A program made the translations under genes and the position numbers. Source: Daldinia sp. FL1419 (taxonomy: Eukaryota; Ascomycota; Sordariomycetes; Xylariales; Hypoxylaceae). Taken from it: a stretch of DNA of 64,000 bases. How positions within the stretch are numbered: the first letter of the stretch is position 1; each line of letters starts with the position of its first letter. The notes below the pieces were generated by a model. That model had not been told where the DNA came from, did no database searches, and worked only from the letters and a program-made list of their open reading frames with translations. The DNA lies in contig MU623396.1 of assembly GCA_025201765.1 (NCBI GenBank), positions 141,906-205,905 of the forward strand. The letters run 5' to 3'. This document shows, piece by piece, positions 21,472 to 33,740 of the stretch.

Positions 21472-24255
21472 TCAACCCCACGGTGCCTCTAGAGTCTCAT
21501 TGACCCGATTCAATACTCTTTCCCCGCCCATCAGATCTAGAAACGCCTGGACTCTCTCGACTGGCGTCATTTTGATAAATGCCGGAAGCCCGTATCTATT
21601 GTGCTGTTCTTCAGGGACGTCTTCGGATGCCTTAAGCCGCCCAAGTATAGCTTGTGCGGCATACGCATTTATACCAGCTCGCCTTAAAAATAACTCCCAT
21701 AGTGTTTCCTCCTGGATAAGAAAATCTTTGAAAACAGAGACATCAATTGCACACCGAGCCAGAAAAGAGAGCACCCATTTGACAAGCGTATCATTACCGC
21801 CACCTACATAATAAACCTGAAGATTCATGTCTAACCCAGTAGCGAAGCCGACAAAGTCAGCGTAGCCTGCACATTCAGAAGGAGTGAGATGTCGAGCCGT
21901 CTCATCAATCCGATTTCCTTCCGATATAAGGACAATAAGGTGTTCATACCTAAGCGCAACGCTACTGACACGTTCCCGAATCGTCGAAAGGCCTTTCTGG
22001 CCCGGACGTGGCTTTTGTATAGCTTTGAGTAATGTAGTGATTACGATTCCAACTGCAGGCGAAACGATTATATCCGCTTCAGCGGCCAGGGGCGACGCAA
22101 CCGGCGATCTAGACACTGAATTAAGATTCCATATTAGAGAATTCCAGCGCTCGAAATCACGTTCGATTATTTCAATACTTGGACAAAATTTATCGAGGCG
22201 GGAGAATATTCCTCGTTCAAGCGTAAGTGCCTTAATTATTTTTATATCCGGAAACCTCAAAGGCAATGGTGGATAGATAGCAGAAACTACTGGCTCCTTC
22301 TCTAGCATCGGCTTTTGCATAACCGTTTCCTCTAGTCGATTGGTCGGGGAATTGATCAAAGCAGCTCCTGTTTTAGCGACATCTGCCTGCCTAGTAAAGC
22401 TTGGAAAGAATGAACTTTTCAAAATTTTCTGCCGTTTCGCGGTACGGAAATCGACATAGTTTGATAGTAGGGTTGACGTGGATGAAACATCATTGCAGCT
22501 GAGAAGAAGGCTAGGGAGTTGACCCTGTTCATCTAGTGAGGCTTGGTATGATGATGTTGTCCTTTGGATATTGGCTACGTCGGCTAGTTTGGCCAGAGAA
22601 GTCGACTCTTCCAAATCGTTAAGTTCTAGTCGTCTCTTTCTTAATAATGATTCAATCGCGGTTTGCTCCCTCAAAACATGAGCTGGTTCTTGTTCTTCTT
22701 CGTCCACTTCTTGAAGCACGGCAAGGCCGGGCTGCTTCCAAACGTAGTCCTCACTTGTTGGTATCTTGGAAGGGTCTGGGAAATCGAGCAAGGATTTTGC
22801 GGTACCATCATCTGCAATCATCTCACTCAAAGATACATGAGCTATTTTAGACGGAAAAGGAGACCAACGAAGCTCTCGTTCTACCTGTGGATTCTTCGGC
22901 CACCGGGGTACATTAAGGGACTCGCTTGTTTCCCTTATGTATGCTAGCTGTAATACGGGGTTTGGCGATGTTCCTTTCCAGCCCGGTTCGGGTATCGAGA
23001 AATCCATTGCAGGGATCTCTATTCGAGCCGTCGCATCTGCAGCCTGTAGTCTTTCCTGATCTATCTTTCTCTTGACGATTTTGGATTTTTCCTCCAAAAC
23101 AGCCATAATGTCGCTGCCAAACATTCTATCCGAAACTTCTAGTCTTTCAGGATCTATTGTTTCCGATGACTCCTTGTCGAATGCATGGTCGATGTCTATG
23201 CCCCTAGCCATGTCCACTACATCTATAGCTAGGTCAGACGATGGAGGTAATGAATTAATTGGGGTTAAGGGACCCTCAATCTTTATTGAGTCAATCTTCA
23301 GCTCCCCCGTGTTTAGTAACGTAAGGCCATCTGATGGGGTCACAGGAAGAGAGTCGAGATCAGATAACAGGGATATTTCTGGATGCTGATCATTTTCTTG
23401 GAATAAACCCGCTTCAGCCTTGACTAAATCGTCATCAAGCAGAGTGCTTGGATCTGATGACACGGGTATCTCGCACACTGCATTATCAGGGACGAAGTAC
23501 TCTTCTTCCTGTGGACATGGGCTAAGAGGGGGTGTAAGGGCCAATGCTCGAAGAACCTAGCGATGTAATTAGTAACAAGTGAGTATATGTAGGTATGAAT
23601 TCATTCGTTAGATATTTACCCTCTGACAAGAAAACCTTTCAAGTAATTCTTCGTGTTTGTCCCTTGTCCATGTATCCTTCAACATGCGGGAAAGATAAAT
23701 CAGTGCCTTTTTCGAAATGTCGATTTTCTCATCTTGGATTTCCTTGATGATTTTCAAGTTATATTGATACGATGAGCTTGGAAATTCCAGGCTCTCGTCG
23801 TTTAAGACATTAAGCGGCTCCAATGGAACACTTTTCAGATCTACGTCGGCTCGTCTCAGTTGTCGTATAGATCGAGCCAGTTCGCGACAGTCGTATTCGG
23901 GATCGCTTAGAAGTAAAGGCGGTTCTAATTTTAAGTCTGTAAAGTTCACAGAGCTAGGGTATCCGAACTTGTAGCTATCCCCGCGCCCTAAGGTTGTAAC
24001 CTGGCTCAGTAGTTCAAAAGACTCCTTGGACACACCATCAATCTGCTCTGTCCTGGGGATGAGGAACGGGATATGTAGCTGTGCAAGAGAGGCATTGCCA
24101 ACGAACTCGTTACCCAGTAGCTGGTTACCCTGTTTTTGCACACTTTCCAGTAAATAGGAAACGTGGAAACGAGAATCGGCTGAGAGCCCATTCACGCGTG
24201 CATACTCATCAGGTTCCTGATTATAACTGTCCACAAAGGATTCTTGAAAATCCAT
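21472..24255 (-). CDS. Large protein with XPF-like C terminus, candidate Zip2/SHOC1-type meiotic factor
   Basis: Two exons (24255-23620, 23556-21472) give 906 aa. The first 550 residues are acidic, Ser/Pro-rich and mostly unstructured. From about 640 the sequence looks like an ERCC4/XPF fold: ADIIVSPAVGIVITTLLKAI, then strand YEHLIVLISEG, then LDMNLQVYYVGGG, with no ERKxxxD nuclease motif where active XPF enzymes have it. The last 110 residues (LWELFLRRAGINAYAAQAIL followed by TPVERVQAFLDLMGGERVLN) resemble a tandem helix-hairpin-helix. Inactive XPF plus HhH is the layout of Zip2/SHOC1, which binds Spo16 and promotes meiotic crossovers. Fungal relatives are also annotated only as DUF7102. The role is an inference; the gene itself is secure. 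Confidence 0.7.
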
Positions 24256-25122
24256 ATTTGTAAAGGCAGGGTAAATACCTACCTCCTAACCTAGGTAAGT
24301 ATTGCTTAAAACATATGGTTATTATGTTAGGGGTAATATTGAGTATAGATGGTTTAATTCCAGGGTAATGTTTGAAGCAGATCAAGAAGATTGTGATACA
24401 AAACAAAGGAATACTTTAATTTGAACGAACATATGCCGGCAGGAGCAGGGGACTGAAAATGAATAATTATAGGCAAGAACTACCTCCACAAGTAGGTACT
24501 TACCTCCTAAAACATGTATATATAATAGAATTAATGATTTTGGAAGCTTCACTAGCTATGGGCGACTTCCTTAACGATAAACATCAAGTACCTACAAGTG
24601 TGTACCTACCTACCTAAGGTACCTAGATTATATAAGGTACGTATATGCAAGTGTCACGTTATAATTTAAAGTCTCTATACTCGGAATATATCATGTAAAG
24701 GAAATCCGGCTAACGATTTCGCCCTTAATGCATCCCTAGATCGAACTTGCTCTCACATCACCCGGCGACTTATATCATGGAAATGACCAAATAAAAATCT
24801 TATGGCCGGCCAGTGTGTCAGATTTCAAAAGTGGAAGCTATGTGCATCCCAAAGACTGATATAATACTACAGCAACTAGTTAATAATGAGCCACTAGTTT
24901 AGCAAAGGAATATTATCAATGACATGCGCATACGGGATAGTCTACACGGGTAGTCGGCTTTCTTAGTGCTTTGTTACCTTCTTAGGAGTCCAGATGCCCA
25001 GAATTCCTCACCAAATCTACTCAATGCAACGACCAAATGACCAATCCTAATAAAATCATGTCATTCTGTCTTAAAGTCTTGCTGTTTGATATCTTAGGCT
25101 AAGCTATTCGATCTATACTGTA
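24256..25122. other. Intergenic gap with TAGGTACC-type tracts
   Basis: AT-rich, with dense CTACCTACCTAAGGTACC-like tracts at about 24270-24300, 24480-24500 and 24590-24630. No gene seen. Confidence 0.45.
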
Positions 25123-25802
25123 ATGCTGATATCAGGACTCGTCGCCCGTGGGGCCCCTACATTTCCAAGGTTCCTAATCTATACCAAAGCTACTCTGATC
25201 CTTCTCTCGACTATCGTCCTCTCGCTAGCTTCCTATGCGCTATCCATTCAGAATAGTACTAGCCATTATGACTTTGGAGCCCCGGAATATCTTGTCTTTC
25301 TAGTAAGATATCCTTTCTTACTTGACGTCCTTCCAGTATTAACAAAGGTCTTAAATAGGCGGTATTTACGTGGCTCGTCTACGGTGTCCCATTAGCCATC
25401 GAACTCGAGGCACCCCGGTTCTACTACCGAATAGTCGCATTAGGTGCCTTTTCCCTCAACTCTATCTTCTGGTTGACAGGATGGGCCTGGAGCGCGTATT
25501 GGGCCTCGTATAGCCTCTCATATGATGATAGTTCCGAAGAGAGTAGGGAACACGAATTGTCGGCTACATTCGGATCTGTAATGGGAGCCTGTGCGGGTTT
25601 GGGGGCTCTCATTTGGATACTTTCTCTCGCTGAGCTCGGTTTCTTTTGCCACTTTGCGCTGAAAAGTTACGATCCCGTGTATCTCGATAACGCGAGAACC
25701 GAGCAGGCTCGTCTGCCTCGATACGAAGTTCAGACCCCTGGTCCCTCTCAACGGAGTTATACTATGCAGACGCTAGATGGAGGAAAACCTCGGTTCAGTT
25801 AG
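25123..25802 (+). CDS. Four-TM integral membrane protein (MARVEL-like)
   Basis: Two exons (25123-25302, 25359-25802) give 207 aa. Four hydrophobic segments lie at about 17-42, 55-76, 85-110 and 135-160, and the C-terminal 45 residues are hydrophilic (ends near KPRFS). The layout of four TMs and a short cytosolic tail resembles fungal MARVEL-domain or related small plasma-membrane proteins, but no diagnostic motif is visible, so the family is tentative. Splicing is supported because the intron (GTAAGA donor, AAATAG acceptor, 56 nt) contains the stop that would otherwise end the frame, and joining it makes one clean TM. Function unknown. Confidence 0.68.
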
Positions 25803-26780
25803 AGCGATTATTCTTCAATGCGGAATAAGGGCACCGTCTTGCTGGCCAAGTGCCTGCTATAAACTCTACCTGTGTGCGCTTAAATACTTAAATTGGGTAT
25901 ACCTGATCTATTCAATGTGAACTCAAATGATTTTATTATTCATATTACCTATGACTACCTAGGTACCTACCTATTAAAACAAGATCTTTCAATGTAGAAA
26001 TTCAGACAGTTTAGAAAGATCTGAGATTGCTAACGGTGATATATCGGTGTTTTGATGCTTAGATAATTATATTTACGCTGTCTGTATAGATCTGCATACC
26101 GAAGCATTGGCTCCACTGGATTATGCTATCAATATTCCACTTCTCTTGATTTTCGATGGGATAAGTAGCCCTTCATTTGCAGTGACGACCCCACAAGTAC
26201 CTACATGTATGAAATAATCACGGCGCACGTAAAATGAACCAATAAAATCCTTATGTATAAGAAGGTATGCAAGCACGGGTTCGAATAGCCTTGCGCGTCA
26301 TATCCACAGAATATTAGCAAGATCGGATAGCGTAGATTAATGATGCATTAATAATTGCCCGACGGAGATGAAGTGGGGACTATAAAACACCATAGAAAAA
26401 GGGGGGGAAAGGAGAAGTTAATGAACTGCCGGTAGGTGGGGAATCCGACACTCCGGCCTCGGGGATAGTTTTGCAATCACTACAAGACCACGACAGGCTA
26501 AACGCAGTACCGTCCGACTTTACCGAAACCCCGACCATTCGCCTATCCCTACCTGTCTTCTTTCCTTACCCTATCATCAATTAAGGTTAACTAATTATTT
26601 TACTCCACCCAGACGGGATCTTACATGTATAAAGGGATATAACTATCTGTAGTATCATACTATTTAATCATCGTGTCGTCTTAACATCAACATCTAACTT
26701 TTCTTTTCTAGGGATTTTGTTATACTAGAGTTTTACATCCTATTTTCTTACATAGGAAGAAAGGAAACAAGATAGGTACT
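25803..26780. other. Intergenic gap
   Basis: Includes the promoter side of the FAH-fold gene. An ACCTAGGTACCTACC tract lies near 25957-25972. No gene seen. Confidence 0.4.
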
Positions 26781-27994
26781 ATGCCGGCCTTTTCTGTAAG
26801 TAATCACCCCTCAATATTTTAGCCAACCAATCCCGTTGCGTCCTACTTAGGAGGTACATACCTCAAGTACCCTTCTACTACACCTTGACTTATACGTGTA
26901 TTCGTCTCACTAACCCCTCTTACAGAGACTTGTTCGTTTTCTAGCCAAGAATGGCAAAACATACTATGGTGATGCTATCTTGCCGGAGGGAGTAACAGAC
27001 ATCGCCAAGACCAAGAAAGCACGTGTCATTAAGGGTGATATTTTTGGCAAACATGAAGTTACCGATCAGATTGCGGACGTCCGACTACTTCTAGCACCCC
27101 TCGCGTTGGAGGATGTAAGGACGGTCCGTTGCTTGGGTCTTAACTACGCGCTGCACGCAAAAGAGGTCAGTCTATCGTCCATCTAATCTACGCGACAGTT
27201 GGAATTGGAGTACTGAGACATTTTTAGGCCAGCCTTCCCATACCGAAATACCCGGTTTTATTCGTAAGTCGACCCTTTTCATATATACGTGAGATGTTAG
27301 GCATATATAGAGCCGCATGCTGAACTCACCGAACAGTACAAGCCAGTCACCTCTCTATCAGGGCCCACAGATCCCATCCCCATTCACCCAATTGCGCAAG
27401 AGGAAAAAGGGTTGGACTATGAAGTTGAATTAGTCGTCATCATCGGAAAGGAGGCTAAAGACGTATCAGAAGCTGAGGCGCTCGACTATGTACTCGGCTA
27501 TGCTGTCGGAAACGACGTCTCCCACCGTGATTGGCAGATCGCGCGTGGTGGTGGCCAGTGGTCGCTAGGTAAGGGGTTTGACGGCTGGGCACCATATGGA
27601 CCGGGCATCGTCACCGGCAATATCATCAAAGACCCACAGACGCTCCAGATCAGCACCAGGGTAAATGGGCAGACAGTGCAGGTAAGCAATCGAAACGAGC
27701 GTCGATGCGGGGGTGGGGATTTAGTGGATTAGACCCAGGAGCTGACGTGAAATCTAGGAGAGTAACACAGCCGATCAGATCTTTAATGTTAGGCAAACCA
27801 TCTCGTTCCTCAGTAGGGGCCACACACTACTTCCGGGTGATCTCATCTGGACAGGAACGCCATCAGGTGTTGGAATGGGTCGCAAACCGCAGTTGTGGCT
27901 TAAAGATGGTGATATTGTTGAGGTCGAGTTGGAGGGCGTCGGGATCGTGGCAAACAGAGTCGAGTTCCTCAAGGAAGACTCTGCGAAATTGTAG
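26781..27994 (+). CDS. Fumarylacetoacetate hydrolase-fold enzyme (FAHD1/2-like)
   Basis: Five exons (26781-26795, 26926-27165, 27228-27263, 27337-27681, 27758-27994) encode 290 aa. The FAH fold is clear: [22 protein letters not shown], then [12 protein letters not shown] with metal ligands Glu126 and Glu128, and [10 protein letters not shown] with Asp157. The [14 protein letters not shown] block and EVELEGVG close the fold. Relatives split a C-C bond in beta-keto acids (acylpyruvate, oxaloacetate or carboxymethyl-hydroxymuconate type) using Mg2+ or Mn2+. Exon 1 has only five codons and exon 3 only twelve, but all boundaries are GT-AG and the joins are in frame. No targeting signal is visible. 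The exact substrate is undetermined. Confidence 0.87.
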
Positions 27995-28820
27995 AATTTA
28001 AATCTAACATTATTAATTGATAGGTAACTCGGCGTCCTGAGAATAAATGTCTCTCAGATATTATCTCGTATTACCGATACTCCTGAATGCATAACATCGC
28101 GCTTATCAGCGACCACTAGAAGTTGATGAGTGGCAGTTGGCTCAGTGTGTCAGTGGCGTTGCTGAGATGCTCCTTCAAGGCTTGGCTTAATTTGCAAACT
28201 GCCAACCTGGTATACGGGTTTATAAGGCGTCCTGTTTGCCTTACTTTTATATGGCAGTACACCTCATCTCAGAATGTATTTTTTCTGGATCTATTTATGC
28301 TATTTGATCTACCTAAAGCTAAGTGCTTACCTTGGGTACCTACCTACCTGCTTACTTAGATCCCAAAGGTATGAGGTGAGCTAGGTCCGTACGTAGGAAC
28401 TTCTCATACGGATTCTAGTGTACCACAGATCCTACGCAAGCCTTATTCAGCTGAACTAATAAAAGAGCTCTAGTAGCTCTTACCTCTCTTATCTTTTAGG
28501 CCTAATAGTAGGTAGCCAAAATTTCCCAACCTTATGTCCTTCATTTCTACTATATCCATACAGTAGCATGTCCTGATCATAACTACCTAGGCACCTACCT
28601 CCTAGGTAGGTCCTCCCGGACATTGCGTAACGCGTTGGCATTTGCGGATATACAGCAACAACTCTGTGTATTCTACATTATTCATTACGCCCTTTGTTTG
28701 GATCATTTAGGTCCAGCAGGTGTAGCCCAATTTTCATGATGAGCACCTCGGCCCTATTTGCTTGTGCATTAGCCACGTAACCAAGTATACCACATACTCG
28801 TACAATTAGGCCCGGTATAC
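27995..28820. other. Intergenic gap
   Basis: AT-rich, with the TAGGTACC-type motif near 28335-28360 and 28585-28615. No gene seen. Confidence 0.4.
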
Positions 28821-28830
28821 TATATAAAAG
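28821..28830 (+). promoter_or_regulatory. TATA-box candidate of the kinase gene
   Basis: TATATAAAAG lies 58 nt upstream of the kinase ATG. An ATG at 28841 would open an out-of-frame ORF overlapping the start; with transcription beginning 25-35 nt after the TATA box it would lie at or before the 5' end and may not be used. Confidence 0.4.
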
Positions 28831-28887
28831 TTTGTATTTAATGTTCATCCAGCTTCGATCTCTGGCGTCTACCTCAGTTCAGCAAAT

Positions 28888-31800
28888 ATGGCCTCAATAT
28901 CATACAATGAGATACTCACGGATTTGTATAATCAAATCGATGGCCAACTCGAATGGCGGGAAGTTGCCAACCGGCGCTTCGCGAAAGTCGGTACTACCCA
29001 GGCGGTCCTGGTTCGGTACAACTTAGAGCGCTTATTCTGCAGTCTGATTCCTCCCGGCGACACATTAGAAAAACATTTTGGGCATGGAATTACAACGGAT
29101 TTGCTGGTCTCACGAACCGAAGAACGATGTCTCCACAACTTCTTAGCCACTTTAATCTATATCCATTGCAGTATAGAATCCATGGAGGGTTTCGTTAGGA
29201 AAATTCTCGTGTGTCCCTCCGATGCCGATAGTTGGCCAATATACTACGACGGGCAGGCCAGGATTGATCAACTTCCAGCAGAGCGGCAGCAACTTCAGCA
29301 AATACTCGGTATTAGTAATGTACCTGACATCAACAATTTCATCAATATGCAACCTTGTTTTTGCCCCATTGTACTTTGTAGTAACGGTGTTCAATCAGTC
29401 TACAAGAAAAAGCAGAGACTGCCTTATATATCCAAGGAGGAGAGGATTGGGAGTGGATCCTATGGAGTTGTTTATCGTGTTGTCATAGCCAAGGGGCACT
29501 TCAGAAGCGACGAAACCATGGTGAATTCAGAACCTATCCCCATGGCCCGAAAGGATTTTGAAAAAAGTAGCGACTTTCAGAAAGAGTTTGAAATTACGAA
29601 GCAAATCTTGTGCACCCCTCGAAAGTCAATAAATGTACTCGAGACGCTCGCTAGCCTTCAGCTCGATGGGAATGTATTCAGCTTATTCATGCCCCTTGCA
29701 GAATGCGACCTGAAAGCATGGATGAATCACAAGCCGCACCCGATCCTCGAATCGGAAAAAGCCGATTTTATAGAATATGCGTCGGGTGTTGCGGACGGTC
29801 TAGAGTTTCTTCACTCTGATATCGAAGATGCCAGTGGTAATCCGATGGTCTGTTTTCATATGGACTTGAAACCAGCAAATATCCTTGTCTTCAACGGGAG
29901 GGAACCTGGGAAATTCATATGGAAGATCAGTGATTTCGGAATGTCGCGTGTGAAACTGTCACATAGGCATACTGAAACAATTGACCAAGATATTAGCGTT
30001 CTTTTTCGGCGGAGAGGAGGTAACATTGCAGTATCAGATACAATGAACCCACGGTTAGATGGCACATATCTCGCACCTGAGTCGAGGATTTCGGCGAGGA
30101 ATATGAACGAGAAAAGCGATGTCTGGTCTTTGGGGTGTGTTTTAAGCGTTGTTATGACATATATTACCCTGGGTCAGGCGGGCATTAACACCTTCACGGA
30201 AGAACGAGCAGCTGCCTTAAAAAGGGTTGGAAAAGAAAACAAAGACTATTTCTATCTCGTTAGCCAAAATGAGAAACCACCAAAATCTCATCCAGCGATC
30301 AAGGCACATCATCGGCGCCTAATCAGGGAAGCAAATCAAAATAGTTCTGGCGAGGGCAAGGTGATGAAAGCGATATTAACTTACATTGAAGAAAAGGTCC
30401 TACGACTAGAGCCCCAACGAAGGGAATCGTCTGGGTGCATTAGAGATGAACTGCGCCTTATATCAAGCGCGTATCATAAGCTGGGTGAGCTCCCCGAGGA
30501 TTCCGAAACCGATGTCCCGAGTAGCTTTATTTCAAAGCTAGTTGCTCGATTACGAAGGAAAAGGTAAGCACTTATTCCTTGTGTTTGTTATGATATGAGG
30601 TAGCTAACTTTCAAAACTCACTTATTAGAAAGAAATTAGACAGACCAAAACTAAAAAGTTGGTGTATTCCCAATTCGAGAGCTATCGCAGGATGCGCTTT
30701 AGCCTCTAATGAGCCCATCATCGCCCATTGGACGGATACTGCCATCTCGTTATATGATTTGATATTTCTTCAGTTACCAGGTGAAAATAAAAAGGTTCCG
30801 TATTATAAACTACGGGAAGCGGGCGCGTGGAGAGATGTGAAGCTAAACGGGACATACCTTATTGCGTCGACAACAGGACACCATTCCCATGTATGTCTAG
30901 TAAAATCTACCATCTACATAAGTGAAATGATAACTAATTCGAATTTAGATCTATCTCTTTGATATCAAGGGGGGCGGGCTTCCGGGGCTGAATTTTGACT
31001 TAGACTATAAAGTTGAACTTCCAGTCGAGAGTTCCAATACTCTTGGCCGAATAGCCATCTCCCCCGGTGGTGAAACCCTCGCCTGTGTTGTGCATCAGGA
31101 TTCTCGGAGTTCGTGTATATATTACGCTAAAATCAGCGACTTACTCAGACATAAAGTTCCTAGGTATTAGCTAAATCCCCCTTAAATGCGGTTGCTAACA
31201 AGGGATTAGGAGAGATTCTGAAAGTATGATATCATCATCGAGCGACGGACTTCGATATAGGCTTATTTCAAAAGAAGTATGGGGTGAACTCCCCGTAGAC
31301 GTCCCAGTGGGAAGCGTAACACACTTAGCATTCCCTTCCGATAAATCCCTTTATTATATCACCCAGCCAGATATCCCTGAAAGACACAATATAAATATCT
31401 GCTATAAATCCCTTCTTACTGGAAGTATTAAGAATCGACATGTGAGAAATTACACTCAAACGGCATCAGGGGTACGTTTTCATCTACCCAGTAAACGAAA
31501 GCTCAACGCCGAAACAACTAACCCACTGCAGACAGTCGACAGCAGCAATTGGGGCCGTCTTTTAACAACCGCTGCCTCAATAGATAACGAAGGAACTTTA
31601 GCAACTGTGCTTTACGAAAACCAACTCAGCATTCGAAGCTTCGGTAGTGTAGAGAAAGCACCTAAGAGAAATATAATCCTCAAAAATTACTTCGTCAAGA
31701 AGCTCTTAATGGACAAGCAAGACTCACGACTCTTTGCTTTGGCATATAAGAGTGGGAATAGTACGATGATAATCATCGAGATTCTCCTACATGGAAGTAG

Positions 31801-31993
31801 CGAACGACCCCAAGAAATTGAAAGAATTCCCGGGCTTAGTTATGGGGACAGGGTTGTTGCAGCACTTTTTAATAGGGAGGTTGAGAATGATGCAGACGGT
31901 GGATACATCCTCATCATGGCCTATACAGCTACTCCGCCGACACTATATAGAGTAAATCTTCCAGCACTACATGGGGCGTCGGCGTTGCTTTAA
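28888..31993 (+). CDS. Protein kinase fused to a C-terminal beta-propeller-like region
   Basis: Four exons (28888-30563, 30629-30890, 30949-31163, 31210-31993) give 978 aa. Residues 1-180 are a helical N-terminal region with no named domain. The kinase domain runs from about 185 to 540: glycine loop GSGSYGVVY at 188-196, a likely ATP-binding Lys222 in MARKDF, HMDLKPAN at 324-331 (Met replaces Arg of HRD), DFG at 349-351, APE at 397-399 and DVWSLG. From about 558 the chain shows blade-like strands such as IYLFDIKGGG, GRIAISPGGETLACVV and VTHLAFPSDKSLYYIT, as in WD or quinoprotein-type propellers. Fungi have many such large kinases; roles in signalling or non-self responses are guesses. Catalytic residues are present, so it is probably active. 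It converges on the CorA-like gene (129 bp). Confidence 0.85.
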
Positions 31994-32122
31994 CTATTGT
32001 GATTTATTGTTGGGATTTATGAGTTTCGTCGCTCTGGATCGATGTGGAGGCTTGCAGGATATTCTGGAGTGAGATACTTCTGACAAGGATTGAACTGAAA
32101 TAAAACAATAAAAAAGACTATA

Positions 32123-33740
32123 TTACACCGGCATCTTATCAACCCGTTTTGGTGAATCCCTCTTCATCGTGACAGCGCGTTGCGCCAATGCCCTCCAATC
32201 CCCCACGTGAACCTTCGGGGACATTCTATTAACGACAGTATCATCGTTATGTAGTACCCAATAATATATCAAGAAGGTAGCCCCGGTTAGTAAGATAGAG
32301 GACACTATATATATCCATATCATAGGAGTACTGATGATTCGTTTCGAAGCCGAATCTAGATCAAAAAAGTTCATACCAAAGAAAGTCTAGTTATTGGTTA
32401 GTGAGTTCACGAAGACGTAGCAGAAACTAAGATATCTTCTTACTCACTGCGACAAAGGAAGCTGGGAGATAAAATAGAGTCAAGGTAGTGAGAAACACAG
32501 CTGACTTGTTTAATTGTAGCATGTTCCCATTCTGTTGCTTGGCAAGGATTTGGTCTCGGAATGATAAAGTGTTAGCTAGGAGCTGTGCGGTGGTCTGTGC
32601 TCGCTGTTGCGAGAGCTTCGCGACGCGACAATGAGCTGCAGATCGACGGCAATAATTATCGAGTGTGTTTATCGTCTCCGACGCTATATCATCTACGCTT
32701 TGTTGACTAAGGGTTGACGATAGCTGTTTTAGCACGTCCTCACTATGAGATAAGAGGGTAGCTGCTTGGAGGAACCGGTTGTCCAGGCTGGCTAAAGCGC
32801 TAAGGTTGTCATAACCTACGCGTAATTCTTCGTCGATAAACGTCGAAAATGTGGTACTTGTCTATATTTCTCAACGAATTGGGCCCTTCGGCATGATCAC
32901 GATATAGAAGTTATTCTTACCTGAAGGAGTAACTTTCGTTCTAAGAATGCAAGATATTCTCTCCATGCGGGAAAATACGCCGTAAACAATATTCCATGGA
33001 TACGCCATGGGATTGACGAGCCTTTAGAGTCCCCGTTTACGTTAGTCAACACCTTTTCTATCCTCTGGTGGGCTACCGAGTTAGGCGTTGGATTGAACAA
33101 GACCGAAACAGTCTGGCTAGTTGACGCGTCAAATCGGCAATAAAGGCCACTTTGACGAAATGCCCAATTCCCATCGCTGGGTTTTAGCTCAGGATAACGT
33201 ATTGTATAATATATCTCTTATATCTACACGTCAGTAATAGCTCTACGAAAAGAATATATCGATTCAATTGCATACCTGTTATAGACCCCGTCTTACTAAC
33301 TGTAACAGGGAAGCAGAAGTTTGCTTCCACATCGTCGTTTCGGTAGTAAAAACATGACGGAAGATCCCAGAACGAATCGCTTATAGCGTGTTTAGAAACG
33401 AATAATTCTAGAAGCTCCCTGGTTATCTGTAACGAGCTCCACGAAGTCCGTTGACATATAGATCTAAAAACATTTAGTAGTAACTCGGATATACTTCCGA
33501 TAGGACGTACAAGTGCCGGTACGAGTAGTTCCCTGGCTTATCCTGGCTTAAAAAATCTTCAATTTCTTGTGGCGTAGATAGCTGGCGCGGACTTTGGCCT
33601 TTGCTGCATTGGTTTTGAGGTAGCACTTCTATGAGCCTAATGGGGGCCACAACTTGATCGACAAAGCATCTATCAAGAGACATTTTATTAGTATGATTTT
33701 TAGAGGAATTCCACGGGTCGCGGTATTCTGGTCGGAACAT
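32123..33740 (-). CDS. CorA-like Mg2+ transporter-family protein
   Basis: Five exons (33740-33495, 33426-33276, 33216-32921, 32861-32448, 32386-32123) give 456 aa. The C terminus has the CorA layout: a long helix with LSQQRAQTTAQLLANTLSFR, TM1 (about 348-372), the GMN signature at 373-375, and TM2 (about 388-410). GMN forms the selectivity loop in CorA/Mrs2 channels. The N-terminal half (with SDSFWDLPSCFYY near 98) is like that of the large fungal family of CorA-like cytosolic-domain proteins, many of unknown cargo. Exon 3 uses the acceptor ending TATAAG; using the earlier TAG instead gives a stop within 11 codons. The GMN appears only after intron 4 is removed. Confidence 0.82.

Noticed and set aside
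26270..26310. GGGTTCGAATAG, like a tRNA B box
   Set aside because: No matching acceptor or anticodon arm could be folded around it.
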